Notes: generated by a model not told the origin, from the sequence alone. Positions 32,112 through 40,595 are shown, counted from the stretch's first letter. The stretch is 43,274 nt of DNA from Mesorhizobium qingshengii (GCF_027563465.1 NZ_JAPFQA010000029.1:1-43274), one strand, 5' to 3'. Numbers and translations are program-made.

Positions 32112-33071
32112 ATGAACGCAAAGGTACTGGCGGTCGCGCTTGGCGTCCTGGCGGCGGCGGGCGGCAATGCATCGGCCACCGAGACGTCGCTGACGATGAT
32201 GGCGTTCAACATCTGGGGCGGTGGCGGCAATGCCGGCAAGCCGGTCGATGAAACCGTGGCCGCAATCAAGGCGGCGGGCGCCGACATCGTCGCCATTTCG
32301 GAGACGCGGCTGGAAGGTGATCCCTGCACGGCGGATGTTTGTGCGCCACGCGGTGAATCCGTCGCACCGAAAATCGCCGCCGCACTTGGCTTCCACTACT
32401 ACGACCAGACCGCGGCCAACCCGGCGATCTGGGCCAATGCCGTCATCTCGCGCTATCCGATCGTCAAGCCGACGGCGGACGATCTCGGCGTCGCCATCGA
32501 TGTCATGGGGCGAAGCGTCTATGTGTTTTGCGTCAACCTGGACGACGCGCCATACCAGCCCTACCAGCTTCTCAACATCGAATATGGCGCTGCCCCTTTC
32601 CTCAAGACAGCGGACGAAGCCATCAAGTCGGCCGAGTCGACCCGCGGCAAGGCCTTCAATGCACTGATCGCCGATGCCGATGCCGCAACCAATGCCGACG
32701 CGGTCTTCATCGCCGGCGACTTCAACGAGCCCTCGCACCGCGACTGGACACCGGGCACGGTGAAGGCCGGCTTCCAGCCACTGGCCGTCGCGTGGCCAGG
32801 CACCAGCAAGCTGGAGAAGGCAGGCTTTGTCGACCTCTTCCGCGCGGCCTATCCCGATGAGGTTGCCAAGCCCGGCATCACCTGGACGCCGACCACCGAG
32901 GCCAGCGATCCGAAAGACCATCACGATCGCATCGACTTCATCTTCGCCCGTGCCAAGGCGCTGAAGGTCCACAGCGCCGGCGTCGTGGGTGAGAAGGCCC
33001 CTGAAGCCGACATCGTCGTTTCACCATGGCCGTCGGACCACCGTGCGGTGGTGGCCAAGGTGTCATTTTGA
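32112..33071 (+). CDS. secreted endonuclease/exonuclease/phosphatase-family protein
   Basis: A 319-residue exported EEP-superfamily hydrolase (DNase I / sphingomyelinase / phosphatase fold). The signal peptide is MNAKVLAVALGVLAAAGGNA before TETS. The metal and catalytic motifs are all present: MAFNIW (N33), ISETRL (E64), GDFNEPSH (G202-D203-F-N205), DHHDRIDFIF and the terminal SDHRAVVAKVSF. The paired Cys in GDPCTADVCAP could form a disulfide, as expected outside the cytoplasm. It stands alone between the protease gene and a gene-poor region. The substrate (nucleic acid, phospholipid or phosphate ester) cannot be told from motifs. Confidence 0.88.
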   Translation: MNAKVLAVALGVLAAAGGNASATETSLTMMAFNIWGGGGNAGKPVDETVAAIKAAGADIVAISETRLEGDPCTADVCAPRGESVAPKIAAALGFHYYDQTAANPAIWANAVISRYPIVKPTADDLGVAIDVMGRSVYVFCVNLDDAPYQPYQLLNIEYGAAPFLKTADEAIKSAESTRGKAFNALIADADAATNADAVFIAGDFNEPSHRDWTPGTVKAGFQPLAVAWPGTSKLEKAGFVDLFRAAYPDEVAKPGITWTPTTEASDPKDHHDRIDFIFARAKALKVHSAGVVGEKAPEADIVVSPWPSDHRAVVAKVSF

Positions 33072-33520
33072 CGCGGGAAAAGTCAGCTTAAATAATGGGA
33101 TAGAGCTGCGTTTTGATTCTATTTGATCACGCGCCGCGCAAGAATCCATGGAGGCAGCGGCACCAGCAGCGCCGCCATGGAGCGGTGGGATGGGACCGGC
33201 CAAGCGGCCGTGGCTCCGGGCACCACCTCTGCCGACAGTTGCTGACGGGAACCGCCGTTCAGACCCCCGCGGCACCCTCCATATATTGCGCCGGAAACGC
33301 CCGGCGGGCGGGATCGGCTTGATGATGACGTCGATCAGCACGCGATCGACAACCGCCACGGCAACCGCTCGCTGCGCGAAGGCCTTGTCGCTGCGATGCG
33401 GGCCAATACGATGACGAGACTGCCGGCGGAGGCGCTGACCGCGCTGCTGGCTTCCGCCTTCGACCGTGCGGGCACTGGCCATCGAGGCCGGCGCCCCGGC
33501 CGGCGACTATCGCACAGTTC
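33072..33520. other. 449-base region without an intact gene; possible decayed plus-strand coding
   Basis: The plus strand reads NRSLREGLVAAMRANTMTRL and then PAEALTALLASAFDRAG around 33350-33470. It continues in another frame as LAIEAGAPAGDYRTVLMAMI. Codon style is that of real Rhizobiales coding DNA, so a frameshifted gene tail is plausible, but I do not recognise the family. No terminator or RNA is evident. Confidence 0.35.
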
Positions 33521-34477
33521 TCATGGCGATGATTGATGGATTGTCTCCGGCTCTTCGTCAGGCACCTGGCCCGGCTCGAACTCGTTGAAACAGCCGAGCT
33601 GGCGTTTGAACTGGTCGATCAGCCAGGCCGCCGCCGGCTTCGGGCTGCGGTCGGCACGATGCATGGCAAACAGCGGCGAGCGCACCTCGCTGTAGGGCTC
33701 CAGATCCAACTCGACCAGCCGGCCGCTCGCCAGGTCGTCGGCGACCAGCCAGCGCGGCAGCCCGCCCCAGCCCAGCCCCTCGCGCATCAGCGCATGCTTG
33801 GTGCGCACATCGGTCAGCCGCCAGGTGCGGTAGGCGAACACGCCGTAGTCGTGTCCCTTGGTGCGCTCCGACTGATCGGAGACGACCAACTGCGTGTATT
33901 CGCGCACATCCTCCAGTGGCACCGGCCTGGGCAGCAGCGCCAGCGGGTGGCTGGGTGCCGCAACCGGCACCATCGAGGTGAAGCCAATGCGCAGAAGGTG
34001 CACGTCGGCGTCGCCCGGAATGCCGCCGACGCCAAGATCGGCCTCGCCGCTGACGACATGATCGATGATCAGCCCGAGCGAACCGATATGCAGCCGCAGC
34101 ATGACCGTGGGAAACTGCGCCTCGAACGCCTTCAGCACCCGCACCAGCACCGGCGAGGGCAGCGACATGTCGACCGATATCGCGACTTCCGCCTCCAGAC
34201 CTTGCCTGTGCCCATCGACGCGCGAGCGGATGCGCTGCAGCACGCCGACCATGCGGCGCGCATCTTCCAGCGTCGCCCGGCCGACATCGGTCAGCCGCGG
34301 CTCGCGCGTGCCCTCGCGCTCGAACAGTTTCAGGCCAAGTTGCGCCTCGAGATTGGCAATGCCGTAGCTGATGACGGATTGCGCCCGGTTCAGCTTGCGG
34401 CCGGCGGCCGAGAAACTGCCGGCATCGGCAACGGCAACGAGGATCTGAAGCTGGTCGAGCGTCGGGTTCGGTTGCAT
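33521..34477 (-). CDS. LysR-family transcriptional regulator
   Basis: A 318-residue LTTR. The N-terminal helix-turn-helix is LDQLQILVAVADAGSFSAAG, RKLNRAQSVISYGIANLEAQ, then LGLKLFERE; a periplasmic-binding-like effector domain follows (about 90-300). The ATG at 34477 matches LTTR N-termini; the in-frame start at 34573 would read through the promoter. It is divergent from an azoreductase gene 110 bases away, the normal layout in which an LTTR controls its divergent neighbour. A GTATA-N5-TATAC dyad in between is the probable binding site. The effector is unknown, but quinones or electrophiles fit the target. Confidence 0.9.
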   Translation of the reverse strand: MQPNPTLDQLQILVAVADAGSFSAAGRKLNRAQSVISYGIANLEAQLGLKLFEREGTREPRLTDVGRATLEDARRMVGVLQRIRSRVDGHRQGLEAEVAISVDMSLPSPVLVRVLKAFEAQFPTVMLRLHIGSLGLIIDHVVSGEADLGVGGIPGDADVHLLRIGFTSMVPVAAPSHPLALLPRPVPLEDVREYTQLVVSDQSERTKGHDYGVFAYRTWRLTDVRTKHALMREGLGWGGLPRWLVADDLASGRLVELDLEPYSEVRSPLFAMHRADRSPKPAAAWLIDQFKRQLGCFNEFEPGQVPDEEPETIHQSSP

Positions 34478-34503
34478 GGTGATATCCAATTTATCGATGG
34501 ATA

Positions 34504-34518
34504 GTATAAGAAATATAC
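34504..34518. promoter_or_regulatory. LysR-type box GTATA-N5-TATAC
   Basis: GTATAAGAAATATAC is a perfect 5-base dyad and fits the LTTR T-N11-A rule within an inverted repeat. It is centred in the 110-base gap between lysR and the azoreductase gene. Outer arms TATCGAT (34492-34498) and ATCGATA (34534-34540) form a second, wider inverted repeat around it. Confidence 0.6.
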
Positions 34519-34587
34519 CAGTTTTTCGAATGGATCGATAGCCCCATATCTGGCGGGACAATTCAATTCCCACTGGAGAGACCCGCC

Positions 34588-35223
34588 ATGTCCATTCTTC
34601 TTGTTACCTCGAGCCCGCGCGGCTCTGCCTCGCACTCGACCCGCATCGCCACCGAATTCGCCGAGAAGCTGCTTGCCGCCGATCCGTCGAACACGCTTGT
34701 CGTGCGCGACCTCGTCGCCAACCCGCTGCCGCATATCGACGCCGACTATGCGACCGGCATCTACACGCCGGCCGAATCCCGCACCGCGCGCCAGGCCGAA
34801 GTGGTCGGCGTTTCCGACATCGCGCTCGACGAGCTGTTCGCCGCCGACACGGTCATCCTCGCCACCGGCTTCATCAACTTCAACATCTCCTCGACCTTGA
34901 AGTCGTGGGTCGATCACGTCGCCCGCTCCGGCAAGAGCTTCGCCTATGGCGAGAACGGCCCCAAGGGCCTCGTCACCGGCAAGAAGGTCTATATCGTGCT
35001 GGCTTCCGGCGGCATCTACTCCGAGGGTGCGGCCGTGCAGATGGATCACGCCATTCCTTACCTGCGCAGCGTGCTCGGCTTCATCGGCATGACCGATGTC
35101 GACGTCATCCGCATCGAAGGCGTCGGCATGGGCCCTGACGCGGTGACCGCCGCGCTCGCCAAGGCGACCGCCAAGGTCGACGCCGTGGTCGCGGCCAGCC
35201 GAGACGTCGCGGCCGCCGCGTAA
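34588..35223 (+). CDS. FMN-dependent NAD(P)H azoreductase/quinone reductase (AzoR-like)
   Basis: A 211-residue flavodoxin-fold enzyme that reduces quinones and azo dyes with NAD(P)H through FMN. It has the N-terminal phosphate-binding loop TSSPRGSASHSTRIA, the FMN segment NFNISSTLKSWVDHVARSGK, FAYGENGPKGLVTGKK, and ASGGIYSEG, all typical of AzoR. Physiologically these proteins protect from quinone and thiol-reactive stress. It is expressed alone, divergent from a LysR regulator, and ends in a strong terminator 22 bases after the stop. Confidence 0.92.
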   Translation: MSILLVTSSPRGSASHSTRIATEFAEKLLAADPSNTLVVRDLVANPLPHIDADYATGIYTPAESRTARQAEVVGVSDIALDELFAADTVILATGFINFNISSTLKSWVDHVARSGKSFAYGENGPKGLVTGKKVYIVLASGGIYSEGAAVQMDHAIPYLRSVLGFIGMTDVDVIRIEGVGMGPDAVTAALAKATAKVDAVVAASRDVAAAA

Positions 35224-35245
35224 AATACTGATCCTGTCCCCATCG

Positions 35246-35274
35246 AAAGGCAGGCGCGGTGCGCCTGCCTTTTT
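35246..35274. terminator. rho-independent terminator between azoreductase and azlD
   Basis: AAAGGCAGGCGC (35246-35257), loop GGT, GCGCCTGCCTTT (35261-35272), then more T. It is symmetrical with an A-run on the left, so it can serve the convergent minus-strand azlCD operon only if read from beyond 35279, which fits. Confidence 0.88.
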
Positions 35275-35278
35275 CGTT

Positions 35279-35578
35279 CTATCCGATGAAATGTCTGAGC
35301 AGCCCCGCCGAGGCCACCCCGAGCAGAACGGTCGGCAGCATGGACAGCCGCGTCGCGGCGGCGAAAGTGATCGCCAGCGCCAGAAGATCGGCAGGGTGCC
35401 TCGACACGAAGGCTGGCGCGATGACCGAGATCAGCACGCAACCAGGCGCCGCTTCCATCACCGCCGTGGCGCGGGCGCCGAGCACGCGGTTGCGCAGCAC
35501 GACATAGCCGCCGATCCGCGTCAGATAGGTGACGCCGGCCATCAGCACGATGGTGAGAAGGGTCGCTGGATCGATCAT
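35279..35578 (-). CDS. azlD: AzlD-family branched-chain amino acid exporter subunit
   Basis: A 99-residue membrane protein with three to four helices matching the small subunit of the AzlCD (YgaZH-type) exporter of branched-chain amino acids and analogues. It has the typical VTYLTRIGGYVVLRN near the start and LPTVLLGVASAGLLRHF at the end. It overlaps the AzlC stop by 4 bases. The pair lies divergent from an Lrp/AsnC-type regulator, which often controls such exporters in response to amino acids. Confidence 0.88.
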   Translation of the reverse strand: MIDPATLLTIVLMAGVTYLTRIGGYVVLRNRVLGARATAVMEAAPGCVLISVIAPAFVSRHPADLLALAITFAAATRLSMLPTVLLGVASAGLLRHFIG

Positions 35579-36309
35579 GCATCACCTGCCATCAGCCAGG
35601 CCGAGACCAGTCCCGACACGGCGCCGGCGGCGACATACCAGGCGCCCGGAATGAAGAGATAGGCAAGTGCGGCGACGACCAGGCTGACCAGCCACGGCCG
35701 CGCTGCCGCCATGCCCTTCCACATGCCACGCATCAGCACCAGGAAGACAGCCGGAAACGCCATGTCGAAACCATAGGTCTCGACATCGCCCAGCATCGGG
35801 CCGAGCAAGGCCCCTGTCGTGGTGAAGGTCAGCCAGGTGAGATACATCGCAAGTGCCGCGCCCATGTAATAGCGCGGGCTGAAGGCTGGTATTATGCCAG
35901 CGGCGGCACGCTGCCTGGCGTCGGCAAGGCCGAGTGCCCAGCTCTCGTCGCATAGGAAGAACAGCGCCGGAAACATCTTGCGTCGCGGCAGATGACGCAG
36001 GAACGGCGCCAGGGCCGCGCCCATCAGCAGATGCCGGCTGTTGACCAGGAAGGTGATGGCGACGATCAGCACGATGTGCGGCGGCGACGTCCACAACTGG
36101 ATCGCCGCGAATTCCGAGCCGCCGGCGAAATTCAGCCCTGTCATGACAGGCAGTTCGACGACGCTCAAGCCCTTCTGCGTGGCCTGGGCGCCGAGCACCA
36201 GCGCGTAGGGGATGGTGCCGAACAGCACCGGCGCGCATGACGCCACGCCACGGCGGAACTCGGATCCCGAACCATCGCCAGTCGTCTCGACTGCTTGTGA
36301 AATGCTCAT
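35575..36309 (-). CDS. azlC: AzlC-family branched-chain amino acid exporter subunit
   Basis: A 244-residue membrane protein with about six to seven helices. AzlC landmarks are FRRGVASCAPVLFGTIPYAL, GSEFAAIQLW, ITFLVNSRHLLMGAALAPFL, LCDESWALG and GMWKG. I start it at 36309 (MSISQAVETT), giving normal AzlC length. The frame continues to 36432, but those residues are encoded in the intergenic region that holds the Lrp-like site. The ribosome site is weak at either start. With AzlD it should export valine, leucine, isoleucine or analogues. Confidence 0.87.
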   Translation of the reverse strand: MSISQAVETTGDGSGSEFRRGVASCAPVLFGTIPYALVLGAQATQKGLSVVELPVMTGLNFAGGSEFAAIQLWTSPPHIVLIVAITFLVNSRHLLMGAALAPFLRHLPRRKMFPALFFLCDESWALGLADARQRAAAGIIPAFSPRYYMGAALAMYLTWLTFTTTGALLGPMLGDVETYGFDMAFPAVFLVLMRGMWKGMAAARPWLVSLVVAALAYLFIPGAWYVAAGAVSGLVSAWLMAGDA

Positions 36310-36426
36310 TTCTATCCATGGGCTGGCCTCGCGGCCGCCGCTTCCGGTTGCGTTTGAAATCTCGTGGTGTCGGCGGCAAACATACCCAAGCCCGTCCGCA
36401 ATTTGGTTGCGAAGATGCGTTTCATC

Positions 36427-36441
36427 TGCCAAAATTTAGCA
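36427..36441. promoter_or_regulatory. candidate Lrp/AsnC-type binding site
   Basis: TGCCAAAATTTAGCA is a 15-base imperfect palindrome (12 of 15 positions symmetrical) with an AT-rich centre, the size and shape of Lrp-family sites. It lies in the 173-base divergent gap, 41 bases before the Lrp-like gene and 117 bases before azlC. Confidence 0.5.
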
Positions 36442-36482
36442 CCAAACATCACGATTTCGAAAAATGATGGAATCCATAGCCA

Positions 36483-36941
36483 ATGAAACTGGATGAGATC
36501 GACAGGCGGATCCTGCGGGCGCTGCAGCGCGACGGTCGCATGGCCAACACCGACCTGGCCAATGAAGTCGGCCTGTCGCCCTCGCCATGCCTGCGGCGCG
36601 TCAAACTGCTGGAGGAGGCCGGCGTCATCGACCGCTATGTCGCGGTGCTCAATCCGGCCAGCATCGGCAAGGGACTCACCTTCTTCACCCGCATCTGGCT
36701 GAAGACGCAGGACGAGGACACGATCGAGCATTTCGCCACCGAAGTGGCCAAGCTGCCGCAAGTGATGGAATGCTATCTGATGCTCGGCGACTGCGATGCC
36801 ATGGTGCGCGTGGTGGCGGCCGGCATCGACGACTATCGCCGCTTCCAGTCGGAGCATCTGAGCCGCATCAAGGGCGTGCAGAACGTCAAGACCGACGTTC
36901 CCAGCCAGACGATCAAGTACACGTCGGAATTGCCGATCTGA
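36483..36941 (+). CDS. Lrp/AsnC-family transcriptional regulator
   Basis: A 152-residue feast/famine regulator. The N-terminal helix-turn-helix is LDEIDRRILRALQRDGRM, ANTDLANEVGLSPSPCLRRV; the C-terminal RAM domain (about 65-145) has the effector-pocket region around VMECYLMLGDCDAMVRVVA. Length and domain order are standard, forming octamers that bind amino acids. It is divergent from azlCD, which makes those genes the likely target and a branched-chain amino acid the likely effector. Confidence 0.92.
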   Translation: MKLDEIDRRILRALQRDGRMANTDLANEVGLSPSPCLRRVKLLEEAGVIDRYVAVLNPASIGKGLTFFTRIWLKTQDEDTIEHFATEVAKLPQVMECYLMLGDCDAMVRVVAAGIDDYRRFQSEHLSRIKGVQNVKTDVPSQTIKYTSELPI

Positions 36942-36950
36942 CGCGTGTCA

Positions 36951-36968
36951 CAGGCGCTTCGGCGCCTG
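36951..36968. terminator. hairpin CAGGCGC-TTCG-GCGCCTG between convergent genes
   Basis: A 7-base perfect stem with the stable TTCG tetraloop, 9 bases after the Lrp-like stop and 11 bases beyond the end of the minus-strand membrane gene. The following CCTTTCC is only modestly T-rich, so termination may be weak or partly rho-dependent. Confidence 0.5.
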
Positions 36969-36979
36969 CCTTTCCGCTT

Positions 36980-37822
36980 TCAGGGCGAACCATCCTCGCG
37001 CAGGATGTTCGGGCTGAGCCGGGCGACAGCAACCGGACCAATCAATGGAGTGGCTCCGAAAAATGGCGTGGCCCTTGTGCCGAGATAGATCGCACTGGTG
37101 GTTGCCATGCTCGATAGCGTAGCGAACGCATAGGCGAAGGGCAGCCAGCCGTCGGACAGCGCCAATGCCACGACCGTGAAAAAGGCCGCGAAAGAGAACG
37201 ACCCGACGATAACGCCACGCAGCAGATTGGCGGCTGCGGGTGCTCCCCGCTGATGATGGGTGAACATCGCCAGGACAAGGACGAATACGGGAAACGGCGC
37301 CACAAGCCCACTGAGCTGCGGCCCAAGATACCTGGTCGACAGGGTGATCAGGAAGACGAAGCCTGTCGAAACGATCATCCGGGCGGGAAGGTCCCATCTG
37401 GGCGCTATCCCGGCAAGCGCTTCCATATTCACCGGTTTGGTGAGGAAGGACAGAAGCAACAATGCCGCCAGAAGCAGCCCAATGGCCTGTGCGAATGTCC
37501 AACTGGCCAGGTTCCAGACAAAGGTGGCGAGAAAGAAGGCGCAGACTCCCGCGATCATGCTGACCCAGCAGTTGAAGCGCCTTGCCGCGCGGGCGTAGAC
37601 AAAGCAGAAGATGCAGGTCGAGACTTGGCCCACCAGATTGCCCACCGCCGCGTGCCGGGCGAACGCCGCACCATTTTCCAAGGCAGTGAAGACCGATACC
37701 GGGCCGGTCACCAGTGGAATCCCCATCAGCAGCCCGCCCACCGCCGGCCCGAAACGCCGGCTTAGCAAGGTGAGGCAGAGGATTAGGAATGGAGTGCTGA
37801 GAAGCTTGAAGACCAGGATCAT
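36980..37822 (-). CDS. integral membrane protein of unknown function with internal repeat
   Basis: A 280-residue, very hydrophobic protein with about nine or ten membrane segments. Two halves look related: RFGPAVGGLLMGIPLVTGPV (about residues 23-42) and YLGPQLSGLVAPFPVFVLVL (about 166-185), each after a hydrophobic segment. This suggests an inverted or tandem duplication as in transporters. The start at 37822 (MILVFKLL) places a helix at once; a start at 37867 adds a basic, unconserved stretch. I do not recognise a named family. It stands alone. Confidence 0.75.
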   Translation of the reverse strand: MILVFKLLSTPFLILCLTLLSRRFGPAVGGLLMGIPLVTGPVSVFTALENGAAFARHAAVGNLVGQVSTCIFCFVYARAARRFNCWVSMIAGVCAFFLATFVWNLASWTFAQAIGLLLAALLLLSFLTKPVNMEALAGIAPRWDLPARMIVSTGFVFLITLSTRYLGPQLSGLVAPFPVFVLVLAMFTHHQRGAPAAANLLRGVIVGSFSFAAFFTVVALALSDGWLPFAYAFATLSSMATTSAIYLGTRATPFFGATPLIGPVAVARLSPNILREDGSP

Positions 37823-38065
37823 GAACGGATGTCTTGGCCTTGTCCGGCCGCCTTGAAGAAGGATCACCCATCGAATACCGCAGCAAGTCAGCCGATGCCA
37901 CTCCGATCACGGCAAGCGCTCGCGGAAAGCACCCGCGACGGCCGGGAAAAGGGCTGCATTCCAGACTGGATAAAAAATGCAACCGGATTGTAGGATTGGC
38001 CTCGGCGCCAGCGTCCTTCGGATGCAAGCAGCGCGCGGCGCTGCGCTCTGGCATGGGAGATTTGA

Positions 38066-39268
38066 ATGAGCCTTTCCTATCGTTGGGTCATCGTCGCCGC
38101 TGGCGCGCTGATGTCCTGCGTCGCCATCGGCACGATGTTCTCGCTGGCGATCTTCCTCGAACCGATGGCGCTCGATACCGGCTGGTCGCGCGCCGGCATT
38201 TCGAGCGCCATGACGCTCAACTTCCTGGTGATGGGCCTTGGCGGCTTCGCCTGGGGCGCCCTGTCGGACCGCTTTGGCGCCCGCATCGTCGTCATGATCG
38301 GCGCAGTGCTGCTCGGGCTGGCGCTGGTGCTGGCCAGCCGCGCCGGCTCGCTCGTAGCCTTCCAGGTCACCTATGGCGTGCTGGTTGGCCTCGCCGCCAG
38401 CGCCTTCTTCGCGCCGATGATCGCGCTGACCACGGGCTGGTTCGACACCCATCGCGGCCTTGCCGTTTCGCTGGTCTCGGCCGGCATGGGCGTGGCACCG
38501 ATGACGATCTCGCCCTTCGCCCGCTGGCTGATCTCGGCCTATGACTGGCGCACCGCAATGTTCGACATCGGCATCACGGCCTGGGTGCTGCTGTTGCCGG
38601 CGGTGCTTCTGGTGCGCCAGCCACCAAAGCCAGTTGGGCCCGGGACCAGCTCCGCGCCTGTTGCCGAAGGCGCCGGCATGACGGTCGGCCAGGCGCTGCG
38701 CTCGCCGCAGTTCATCGTGCTGGGACTGACCTTCTTTGCCTGCTGCGCCGCGCATTCCGGGCCGATCTTCCACATGGTGAGCTATGCCATGCTGTGCGGC
38801 GTCGCCCCCATGGCGGCGGTCTCGATCTACAGCGTCGAGGGTCTGGCGGGCCTCGGTGGCCGGCTTCTCTATGGCGTGCTGGCCGACCGGCTGGGCGTCA
38901 AGCCCGTGCTGATCGCGGGCCTCGCCATCCAGGCGGTCGTGATTGCCGCCTATCTCTCGATCAGCCAGCTCGAACAGTTCTATATGCTCGCCGTCATCTT
39001 CGGTGCCACCTATGGCGGCGTGATGCCGCTCTATGCAGTGCTGGCGCGCGAGTATTTCGGGCAGCGCATCCTCGGCACCGTGTTCGGCGCCGCCACCATG
39101 CTATCCAGCCTCGGCATGGCACTCGGACCGCTGGCCGGCGGCATGGTGTTCGATGCCTACGCCAGCTATTCCTGGCTGTTCATCGGCTCGGCCATCATCG
39201 GGCTTGGCGCGGCGGGCATCGCCATCGCCTTCCCGCCGCTGCCGCGCAGGCAGCTGCAGATGGCCTGA
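38066..39268 (+). CDS. MFS transporter
   Basis: A 400-residue major-facilitator protein with twelve predicted membrane segments. The loop 2-3 motif is GALSDRFGARIVV (a variant of GxLaDRxGrr), and the equivalent in the second half is YGVLADRLGVKPVL. The overall pattern, with WVIVAAGALMSCVAIGTMFS first and long segments rich in Gly/Ala, is like the monocarboxylate/oxalate-formate (OFA-like) branch. The ATG at 38066 is close to a GGGAG stretch. No enzyme gene is linked, so the substrate is not predicted. A repeat element starts 2 bases after the stop. Confidence 0.88.
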   Translation: MSLSYRWVIVAAGALMSCVAIGTMFSLAIFLEPMALDTGWSRAGISSAMTLNFLVMGLGGFAWGALSDRFGARIVVMIGAVLLGLALVLASRAGSLVAFQVTYGVLVGLAASAFFAPMIALTTGWFDTHRGLAVSLVSAGMGVAPMTISPFARWLISAYDWRTAMFDIGITAWVLLLPAVLLVRQPPKPVGPGTSSAPVAEGAGMTVGQALRSPQFIVLGLTFFACCAAHSGPIFHMVSYAMLCGVAPMAAVSIYSVEGLAGLGGRLLYGVLADRLGVKPVLIAGLAIQAVVIAAYLSISQLEQFYMLAVIFGATYGGVMPLYAVLAREYFGQRILGTVFGAATMLSSLGMALGPLAGGMVFDAYASYSWLFIGSAIIGLGAAGIAIAFPPLPRRQLQMA

Positions 39269-39269
39269 A

Positions 39270-39361
39270 GCAATTCCAGGAAAAGTGTGAAGCGGTTTTC
39301 CCGGGAAAGCGCGTAGCGGTTTTCCCGGGGAAAGCGCGTAACGCTTTCCCCGGGGAATTGC
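39270..39361. repeat. Rhizobiales-type intergenic repeat with internal 24-base duplications
   Basis: The element is bounded by GCAATTCC (39270-39277) and GGAATTGC (39354-39361). It begins with AAAAGTGTGAAGCGGTTTT and carries near-identical units starting at 39291 and 39315 (AGCGGTTTTCCCGGG followed by AAAGCGCGTA), plus a third altered unit from about 39341. It follows the MFS stop directly. The core matches the repeat at 30955-30992. Common in this order by general knowledge; here expanded by local duplication. Confidence 0.8.
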
Positions 39362-39422
39362 GTCAAACAAACCTGCTCTATCGGATGGGACGGGCGCCGG
39401 CGGCGCCCGCCTTTGCCGAAGC

Positions 39423-40556
39423 TCAGTGCCCGAACCAGCGGGCCTTGCGGCTGGAGCCGAAGTTCACCTTGTCGACTCGCAACGCCTCCGACGGTTCATA
39501 GAAAGCACCGGTGGGTTTTGGGCCGGAAAAGAAATCCACATCCACCCTGGCGATCCTGTTGGCGCCGAATTCGATGTAGCAGGATCCCGCACCTGGGTTC
39601 TTTGCCGTCTGCTCCTCATGGCGCAGTCTGGCGATCAGGTTCGCTGCAACGGTGCGCGCGGCGCCCTCGGCAAAGACCCCCGCCTTCGGCGCACCCGTAT
39701 TGGCCAGATCGCCCAGCGCGTAGACGCCGGGAAAGCGGGTTTCGAGTGTGCGGGGATCGATGGTCACCCAGCCGCCCTCGGTCATGCCGGCCTCGACGAC
39801 GACATCCGGAGCGCGGTTCCTGGGCACGCCAAGGAACAGATCGCAGGGCAGTTCGCTGCCGTTGTCGAGCGTCACGACCTTGCGGCCCTCGTCCACGGAA
39901 ACCACGCGGGTGCTCGCAATGAAGGCAATATCGCGTTCGGCGAAAGCCGCGAGAAGCGCCTTCGAGGTTTCGGGAGAAGGCGGCACCGGGCTCGACATCG
40001 GGTTCACATAGGTGATCTGGCAGTTGTCACGGACACCTCTATCGGTCAGGTAGTCGTGCAGCATCAGGGCACACTCGCTGGGTGCTGGCGGGCATTTATA
40101 GGGCGCGCCGCAGACGCCGATCACGGCATGGCCGCGGGTCAAGCCGGGCAGCACCTTCGCCATGTGGGCGGCGCCCGGTACGGAGTAAAATTCGTTGCGG
40201 CCGAGCGTAATGCCGGGCGTGGCCGAAACGTCGTAATCCGCGCCGAGAGCGACTACCAGTATGTCCGCCTCGTGCACACCCTTGTCGGTCGTCACGCGCC
40301 GCCGTTCCGGGTCGATGGCGGTGACGGTCTCGCGCTTCATCGTGACGCCGGATTTGGCGTAGTCGGCGTAGGGTAGCCGCACGGCCGCTTCGGTTGCGCG
40401 GCCGAACATCAGATCGAGCTTGGCAAAGCCGAACACGAAGGCATCCGACTTGTCGATCAGGGTGACAGCAATGCTGTCACCCAAAGCTTCGGACAAGGAC
40501 GTGCTGAGCTCGAGCCCGCCGAAACCGGCGCCAAGGATAAGGATACGGGGTTTCAT
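39423..40556 (-). CDS. FAD-dependent oxidoreductase, sulfide:quinone reductase-like
   Basis: A 377-residue flavoprotein of the two-dinucleotide-domain disulfide reductase group, nearest in style to sulfide:quinone oxidoreductase and flavocytochrome c sulfide dehydrogenase. It has the N-terminal FAD motif ILILGAGFGGLELSTSL, VALGADYDV, the second FAD site VYALGDLANTGAPKAGVFAE, and a C-terminal extension. Three cysteines sit close together (VCGAPYKCPPAPSECAL), recalling SQR active-site cysteines, but I cannot confirm the catalytic pair. It is co-oriented with the 1-Cys peroxiredoxin 39 bases upstream, so the two are probably one operon concerned with sulfur or peroxide stress. Confidence 0.82.
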   Translation of the reverse strand: MKPRILILGAGFGGLELSTSLSEALGDSIAVTLIDKSDAFVFGFAKLDLMFGRATEAAVRLPYADYAKSGVTMKRETVTAIDPERRRVTTDKGVHEADILVVALGADYDVSATPGITLGRNEFYSVPGAAHMAKVLPGLTRGHAVIGVCGAPYKCPPAPSECALMLHDYLTDRGVRDNCQITYVNPMSSPVPPSPETSKALLAAFAERDIAFIASTRVVSVDEGRKVVTLDNGSELPCDLFLGVPRNRAPDVVVEAGMTEGGWVTIDPRTLETRFPGVYALGDLANTGAPKAGVFAEGAARTVAANLIARLRHEEQTAKNPGAGSCYIEFGANRIARVDVDFFSGPKPTGAFYEPSEALRVDKVNFGSSRKARWFGH

Positions 40557-40595
40557 ACTGTCACCTCTTGTTGCCGGGTTGCCTGGAAAGAAGGC

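Noticed and set aside
33063..33482. 139-codon minus-strand frame between the EEP gene and lysR
   Set aside because: Arg/Pro/Gly-rich shadow composition and no ribosome site or homology by eye.
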